From: CAYQSU01 sp964420325
GTDB lineage: Bacteria; Pseudomonadota; Alphaproteobacteria; Rhodospirillales; Defluviicoccaceae
Assembly: GCA_964420325.1 (NCBI GenBank)
Contig: CAYQSU010000084.1
Span: 1 to 10,815, forward strand
DNA: 10,815 nt
Reading direction: 5' to 3'
The position numbers and the translations under genes were made by a program. The notes below the pieces were generated by a model that had not been told where the DNA came from, made no database searches, and saw nothing but the letters and a program-made list of their open reading frames with translations. Of this stretch, positions 7,301 to 10,815 are shown piece after piece (the stretch's first letter is position 1; each line of letters begins with the position of its first letter).

Positions 7301-8999
7301 GATCGCCCGCGTCCGCCACTCGACCCCGGGCGTCGGCCTGATCTCGCCTCCGCCACACCACGACATCTACTCGATCGAGGATCTGGCGCAGCTCATCCAC
7401 GACCTGAAGAACGCCAACCCGCAGGCACGGATCAGCGTCAAGCTGGTGGCTGAGGTCGGGGTGGGCACCGTCGCCGCCGGCGTGGCGAAGGCGCATGCCG
7501 ACCACGTCACGATCGCCGGCTTCGAAGGCGGCACGGGGGCGAGCCCGCTCACCTCGATCCACCATGCCGGCAGCCCTTGGGAGATCGGGCTTGCGGAAAC
7601 GCAGCAGACGCTTGTACTCAACGACCTCCGTGGCCGCATCGCCGTGCAGGTTGACGGCGGCCTGCGCACCGGCCGTGATGTCGTTGTCGGTGGGCTTCTC
7701 GGCGCGGACGAGTTCGGCTTCTCCACCGCGGCCCTGATCTCGGCCGGCTGCATCATGATGCGCAAGTGCCATCTCAACACCTGCCCGGTCGGGGTTGCCA
7801 GCCAGGACCCGGAGCTGCGCAAGCGATTCAAGGGACAGCCTGAGCACGTCGTCAACTACATGCTGTTCATCGCCGAGGAGGTGCGCGAGTTGATGGCCGA
7901 GCTCGGGTTCCGGACCATCAACGAGATGATCGGCCGCAGCGATCTCTTGGAGATGCGCCCCGCCCTCGACCATTGGAAGGCGCAAGGGCTCGATTTCAGC
8001 CGGGTCTTTCATCAGCCGCAGGCCGGCCCCGACGTCGCGCGATTCCATTGCCAGGCTCAGGATCACGGCCTCAAGCGCGCGCTCGACCACACCCTCATCG
8101 AGAAGGCCCGACCCGCCCTCGAGGCGCGCCGGCCGGTCACGATCGAGACGCCGATCCGCAACACCAATCGGACGGTCGGCGCGATGCTGTCGGGGCAGGT
8201 GGCGCTGCGCTTCGGACACGAGGGGCTTCCGGAGGAGACCATCCACATCAAGTGCTTCGGCACCGCGGGTCAGAGCTTCGGCGCCTTCCTTGCCCACGGC
8301 ATCACCCTCGAGCTCGAGGGCGACGCCAACGACTATGTCGGCAAGGGCCTGTCCGGCGGCCGGCTGATCGTCTACCCGTCGCGGCAGAGCCCGATCGACC
8401 CGCACCGGAACATCATCATCGGCAACACCGTTCTCTACGGCGCCGTCAGCGGCGAGGCGTTCTTCCGCGGCGTCGCCGGCGAGCGGTTCGCCGTCCGCAA
8501 CTCGGGCGTGTTCGCCGTCGTCGAGGGCGTCGGCGATCACGGCTGCGAGTACATGACCGGGGGCTGCGTCGTCGTCCTCGGCAGCACCGGGCGGAACTTC
8601 GCGGCGGGGATGAGCGGCGGCGTCGCCTACGTGCTCGACGAGGAGGGCGGGTTCGAGCGGCGCTGCAACCTCGCCATGGTGGCGCTGGAGCCGATTGCGG
8701 CAGAGGACGAACTGCTCGAGCTCTACCACCATCAGAGCGGCGACATGGAAACCCACGGGCGCGTGGACCTGTTGCGCGACATGACGCGGCACGACTCCCA
8801 GCGCCTGCACATGCTGATCGAGAGACATCGGCTTTATACCGGGAGCCGGCGCGCCGGCCATATCCTCGACAACTGGGACGACCTCCTGCCCAAGTTCGTC
8901 AAGGTGATGCCGGTCGACTACAAGCGGGCGCTCGAGCAGATGCAGGCGCGCTGGCGGGCAACCGAACGCACGGGCATCAGCGTCGCGGTCGGGATGTAG
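4350..8999 (+). CDS. gltB: Glutamate synthase (NADPH) large subunit
   Basis: This 1549-residue alpha subunit of bacterial GOGAT takes ammonia from glutamine, channels it about 30 angstroms (known for the family) and adds it to 2-oxoglutarate, giving two glutamates. Domains in order: a 21-residue propeptide, then Cys22 in DACGIGF, the amidotransferase nucleophile that becomes the N-terminus on processing; the class-II glutaminase domain, with HRGAVGADPLAGDGAG at 51-66, HQRFSTNTFPSW at 233-244 and HNGEINTLRGN at 255-265; a central domain (about 480-780); the FMN barrel, with GAMSFGAIS at 888-896; the 3Fe-4S cysteines C1134, C1140 and C1145 (CX5CX4C); and the C-terminal glycine-rich beta-helix (about 1290-1440, including VGKGLSGGRL). 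Length and all key residues are normal and the frame is unbroken. gltD starts 3 bases after the stop, so the two are surely cotranscribed and probably translationally coupled. Confidence 0.98.
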   Translation: MSVRSSPKKQGLYDPRHEHDACGIGFVADIKNRKSHEIVEQGLQILMNLRHRGAVGADPLAGDGAGCLIQMPDAFLREESAALGFELPPVGHYSVGMIFLPRNPETRAACENAFDRILAAEGQRMLGWRDVPTDNSVLGYSVKPIEPLIRQVFIERGPYCRNVDAFERKLFVARKQIHHAVWDLNLPGWEHFYVVSMSSRTLNYKGMILAENLPTYYPDLRDPRLVSALALVHQRFSTNTFPSWRLAQPFRYLCHNGEINTLRGNINWMQARRHNMKSELLGDDLEKLWPLLADGISDSATFDNALELLVAGGYSLAHAMMLMIPEAWDDNPLMDEKRRAFYEYHAALMEPWDGPAAVAFTDGRQIGATLDRNGLRPARYVITDDDRVIMASEVGVLPIPETKIVKKWRLQPGKMFLIDLDQGRIISDEELKDELATARPYQAWLDATQTKVESLPREVGPMPPDPKTLLDRQQAFGYTQEDIRFFLTPMALTGQEPVGSMGRDTPLAVLSDRPKLLYDYFKQCFAQVTNPPIDSIREELVMSLVSLIGPRPNLLEPEGIHSFRRLEAHHPILSNTDLERIRRIENHLDRAFRTFTIDITYPAEDGPAGLEAALEGVFKLAEDVVREGYNIIILSDRAVAADRVPIPALLATAGVHHHLIREGLRTESGLVVETGEARQTHEFCLLGGYGAEAINPYLAFDTLSYLRWELPEKLSEEEVHKRYVKAVCKAMLKVMAKMGISTFQSYCGAQIFDAVGLSQAFVDKYFSGTHSAVGGIGLAEIALETVRRHQAAFGDSPILRNSLDVGGEMAYRLRGEEHVWTPETVALLQHAVRAADYQKFKAYTRKVNDQSRKLKNLRGLFEFKKARQAVPLDEVEPAAEIVKRFSTGAMSFGAISWEAHTTLAVAMNRIGGKSNTGEGGEEADRNKPLPNGDSMRSAIKQVASGRFGVTAEYLVNSDDIQIKMAQGAKPGEGGQLPGHKVDEWIARVRHSTPGVGLISPPPHHDIYSIEDLAQLIHDLKNANPQARISVKLVAEVGVGTVAAGVAKAHADHVTIAGFEGGTGASPLTSIHHAGSPWEIGLAETQQTLVLNDLRGRIAVQVDGGLRTGRDVVVGGLLGADEFGFSTAALISAGCIMMRKCHLNTCPVGVASQDPELRKRFKGQPEHVVNYMLFIAEEVRELMAELGFRTINEMIGRSDLLEMRPALDHWKAQGLDFSRVFHQPQAGPDVARFHCQAQDHGLKRALDHTLIEKARPALEARRPVTIETPIRNTNRTVGAMLSGQVALRFGHEGLPEETIHIKCFGTAGQSFGAFLAHGITLELEGDANDYVGKGLSGGRLIVYPSRQSPIDPHRNIIIGNTVLYGAVSGEAFFRGVAGERFAVRNSGVFAVVEGVGDHGCEYMTGGCVVVLGSTGRNFAAGMSGGVAYVLDEEGGFERRCNLAMVALEPIAAEDELLELYHHQSGDMETHGRVDLLRDMTRHDSQRLHMLIERHRLYTGSRRAGHILDNWDDLLPKFVKVMPVDYKRALEQMQARWRATERTGISVAVGM

Positions 9000-9002
9000 G
9001 CG

Positions 9003-10454
9003 ATGGGCAAGCCGACGGGGTTCAAGGAGATCCCCCGCCACGACCGGCCGTACGCCCCGGTGGCCGAGCGCATCAGGCATTGGCGGGAGTTCGTCGTTCC
9101 GCTGTCTGACGCGGAGCTGTCCCGGCAGGGTGCCCGCTGCATGGACTGCGGCATCCCCTATTGCCATGAAGGGTGTCCGATCAACAACATCATTCCCGAC
9201 TGGAACGATCTCACCTACCGGCAGCGGTGGCGCGAGGCTCTCGAGGTCCTGCACTCGACCAACAACTTTCCGGAGTTCACGGGCCGCGTGTGCCCGGCGC
9301 CCTGCGAGACGGCCTGTACCCTCAACATCATCGACCAGCCGGTGACGATCAAGACGATCGAGTGCAGCCTGATTGACAAGGGGTGGGACGAGGGTTGGGT
9401 CGTTCCCGAGATCGCCGCGCATCGCACCGGCAGGCGCGTTGCCGTCGTGGGCTCGGGTCCTGCAGGTCTCGCCTGCGCACAGCAGCTGGCGCGGGCAGGT
9501 CACATCGTCGTCGTCTTCGAGAAACGGGACAAGATCGGCGGCCTTCTCCGGTACGGCATTCCCGACTTCAAGATGGAGAAGCACCTGATCGACCGGCGCA
9601 TGGCACAGATGCAGGCGGAGGGTGTGGAGTTCCGGCCGAACAGCCATGTCGGCGTCGAGATCGCCGTCGATGCGCTGATGGCCGAGTATGACGCGCTCGT
9701 TCTTGCCGGCGGCGCGGAGCATCCGCGCGACCTCGCGGTCCCGGGGCGCGAGCTCGACGGCATCCACTTCGCCATGGACTTCCTCACGCAGCAGAACGCG
9801 CGGGTTGCCGGCAACAACGTGCCCCCGGAGCGGGAGATCCTCGCCGCCGACCGCGACGTCATCGTCATTGGCGGCGGTGACACCGGGTCGGACTGCGTCG
9901 GGACGTCGGTGCGTCAGGGAGCCAAGTCGGTGACCCAGCTGGAGATCATGCCGCGGCCACCGGAACGGGAGGACAAGGCGCTGACGTGGCCCCTCTGGCC
10001 CCTGAAGCTCCGCACCTCTACCTCTCATGAGGAAGGGTGCGAGCGCGACTGGTCGGTGGCCACCAAGCGTTTCACCGGCAACGGCCATGTCGAACGCCTC
10101 CACCTCGTCCGCCTCGACTGGGTCAGAGACGACAACGGCGGCATGAAGATCCGAGAGATCCCGAACAGCGAGTTCTCCGTCGAGGCCGACCTCGTGCTGC
10201 TTTCCATGGGTTTCGTCCATCCGGTCCACGAGGGCCTGATCAAGGAGCTCGGCGTCACGGTCGACAGCCGCGGCAACGTCGTGGCCGACACCGAGGCCGA
10301 GCCCGGCGCCTATCAGACCAACATCGACAAGATTTTCGTCTGCGGCGACATGCGGCGGGGGCAGTCGCTCGTCGTCTGGGCGATCCGCGAAGGCCGCCAG
10401 TGCGCCCGCTCGGTCGACCAGTTCCTGATGGGAGCGAGCGAACTGCCGCGGTAG
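9003..10454 (+). CDS. gltD: Glutamate synthase (NADPH) small subunit
   Basis: This 483-residue beta subunit of GOGAT oxidises NADPH on its FAD and passes electrons through iron-sulfur clusters to the FMN of GltB. The N-terminal part carries two cysteine groups, C46-C49-C54-C58 (CMDCGIPYCHEGCP) and C97-C101-C105 (CPAPCETAC), which supply ligands for the 4Fe-4S clusters at the subunit interface. The FAD-binding fold follows, with GSGPAG at 150-155, then the NADPH fold, with GGGDTGSDC at 290-298. The closing FAD motif is at about 444-460 (VCGDMRRGQSLVVWAIREGR). Length is typical and no key residue is missing. ATG at 9003 lies 3 bases after the gltB stop with only a weak GTAGG upstream, consistent with translation coupled to gltB. 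Related families (the NuoF-like and dihydropyrimidine dehydrogenase modules) share this architecture, but the pairing with gltB settles the identity. Confidence 0.97.
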   Translation: MGKPTGFKEIPRHDRPYAPVAERIRHWREFVVPLSDAELSRQGARCMDCGIPYCHEGCPINNIIPDWNDLTYRQRWREALEVLHSTNNFPEFTGRVCPAPCETACTLNIIDQPVTIKTIECSLIDKGWDEGWVVPEIAAHRTGRRVAVVGSGPAGLACAQQLARAGHIVVVFEKRDKIGGLLRYGIPDFKMEKHLIDRRMAQMQAEGVEFRPNSHVGVEIAVDALMAEYDALVLAGGAEHPRDLAVPGRELDGIHFAMDFLTQQNARVAGNNVPPEREILAADRDVIVIGGGDTGSDCVGTSVRQGAKSVTQLEIMPRPPEREDKALTWPLWPLKLRTSTSHEEGCERDWSVATKRFTGNGHVERLHLVRLDWVRDDNGGMKIREIPNSEFSVEADLVLLSMGFVHPVHEGLIKELGVTVDSRGNVVADTEAEPGAYQTNIDKIFVCGDMRRGQSLVVWAIREGRQCARSVDQFLMGASELPR

Positions 10455-10489
10455 ACACGACGCTTGACGAGGACCGAGGGTCACGACCG

Positions 10490-10729
10490 ATGATCGTCTT
10501 CGATCTCCTATGCGCGAAGGGCCATGTGTTCGAGACGTGGTTCGCCTCCAGCCGCGAGTACGAAGCCATGGTGGCGGGCGGCGACGTCGCCTGTCCCGAG
10601 TGCGGCGACACCGAGGTGAAGAAGGCGGTGAGCGCGCCCCACATCAACGCCGGGGTCGCGGCGCCGGCCGCGCCGTGCGGTCTTCCGGCGTGCGCCGGCG
10701 GCAGCTGCCGGATGATGGACGAGGACTAA
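10490..10729 (+). CDS. Short DUF1178/FmdB-like zinc-ribbon protein
   Basis: A 79-residue protein of unknown function. The N-terminal half matches the DUF1178 pattern: an early cysteine followed by GH-FE-WF (C8, GHVFETWF at 11-18), a 'SSREYEAM' stretch, then CPEC (C35-C38) and VKKAVSAP. The C8/C35/C38 group suggests a small zinc ribbon. The C-terminal part is a low-complexity Ala/Gly/Pro tail with C63, C68 and C73 (CX4CX4C), ending in acidic MDED. Classical DUF1178 proteins are about 140-160 residues, so this one is short and its tail looks more like FmdB-type regulatory zinc ribbons. ATG at 10490 has GAGGG 9 bases upstream and starts the conserved motif at the right distance. It lies 35 bases after gltD with no terminator seen between, so it is probably the third gene of the GOGAT transcript. 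Family assignment is fairly sure; function is not known. Confidence 0.75.
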   Translation: MIVFDLLCAKGHVFETWFASSREYEAMVAGGDVACPECGDTEVKKAVSAPHINAGVAAPAAPCGLPACAGGSCRMMDED

Positions 10730-10815
10730 TACCAGCGAGCGGAAAGGCTGACTCTGGGGTTGGGTCTTGCGTTCGGTGATGGTGGGTGATTCCGTTTCCG
10801 ATGGGCGTTTTTGTC
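10730..10815. other. Non-coding tail, nothing recognised
   Basis: These 86 bases after the TAA at 10727-10729 run to the window edge. There is no convincing hairpin plus T-run for ending the glt transcript; TTTTT occurs at 10808-10812 but without a clear stem before it. On the minus strand a stop-free frame from the edge ends at a TAG at 10726-10728, but its short product (ending SLSARWY) matches nothing I recognise. The sequence could be the start of a dispersed repeat or mobile element; too little is visible to say. Confidence 0.3.

Noticed and set aside
4350..8999. Ferredoxin-dependent glutamate synthase instead of the NADPH type
   Set aside because: The immediately adjacent gltD, with intact FAD and NADPH folds and cluster cysteines, shows the two-subunit NADPH enzyme.
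7158..10484. Very long minus-strand open frame (1108 codons) opposite gltB and gltD
   Set aside because: It lies wholly antisense to two certain genes. Its composition (many Asp, Val, Leu, Arg, His; no domain recognised) is what the antisense frame of GC-rich codons gives, because stops are rare there.

Overview
This is a GC-rich chromosomal segment that looks alphaproteobacterial. The best guess is a Rhodospirillales-like organism, from the protein style of UppP and GltB/GltD and the heavy use of G/C-ending codons; I cannot prove the taxon from the sequence alone. It holds ordinary envelope and nitrogen-assimilation genes, with the end of an insertion sequence at its left edge. I see no tRNA, rRNA, CRISPR array or phage genes.

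Left edge (1 to about 166): the last 43 codons of an IS630-type transposase and the probable right end of its element. That end lies exactly against the stop codon of the next gene, so the TAG stop of the AsmA-like gene appears to be made partly of IS sequence.

Minus-strand envelope block (164-4057): uppP (undecaprenyl-diphosphatase, GTG start at 4057) followed 108 bases later by a 992-residue AsmA-like/DUF748 protein with one N-terminal membrane anchor and a C-terminal OmpA-like segment. Both act at the inner membrane and periplasm: UppP recycles the lipid carrier for peptidoglycan and other polymers, and AsmA-like proteins are linked to lipid traffic toward the outer membrane.

Divergent control region (4058-4349): 292 bases between uppP and gltB. 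It is rich in small palindromes, including two overlapping, mutually exclusive stem-loops, one followed by five T's.

Plus-strand nitrogen block (4350-10729): gltB and gltD, three bases apart, encode the two subunits of NADPH-dependent glutamate synthase (GOGAT), which with glutamine synthetase assimilates ammonium. Thirty-five bases later comes a 79-residue zinc-ribbon protein of the DUF1178/FmdB-like kind, probably in the same transcript. The final 86 bases hold no recognisable gene.

No clearly new multi-gene system is present. The points most worth checking are the IS/stop-codon junction, the overlapping hairpins in the uppP-gltB control region, the pair of lone cysteines in the AsmA-like protein, and the short cysteine-rich protein attached to the GOGAT operon.
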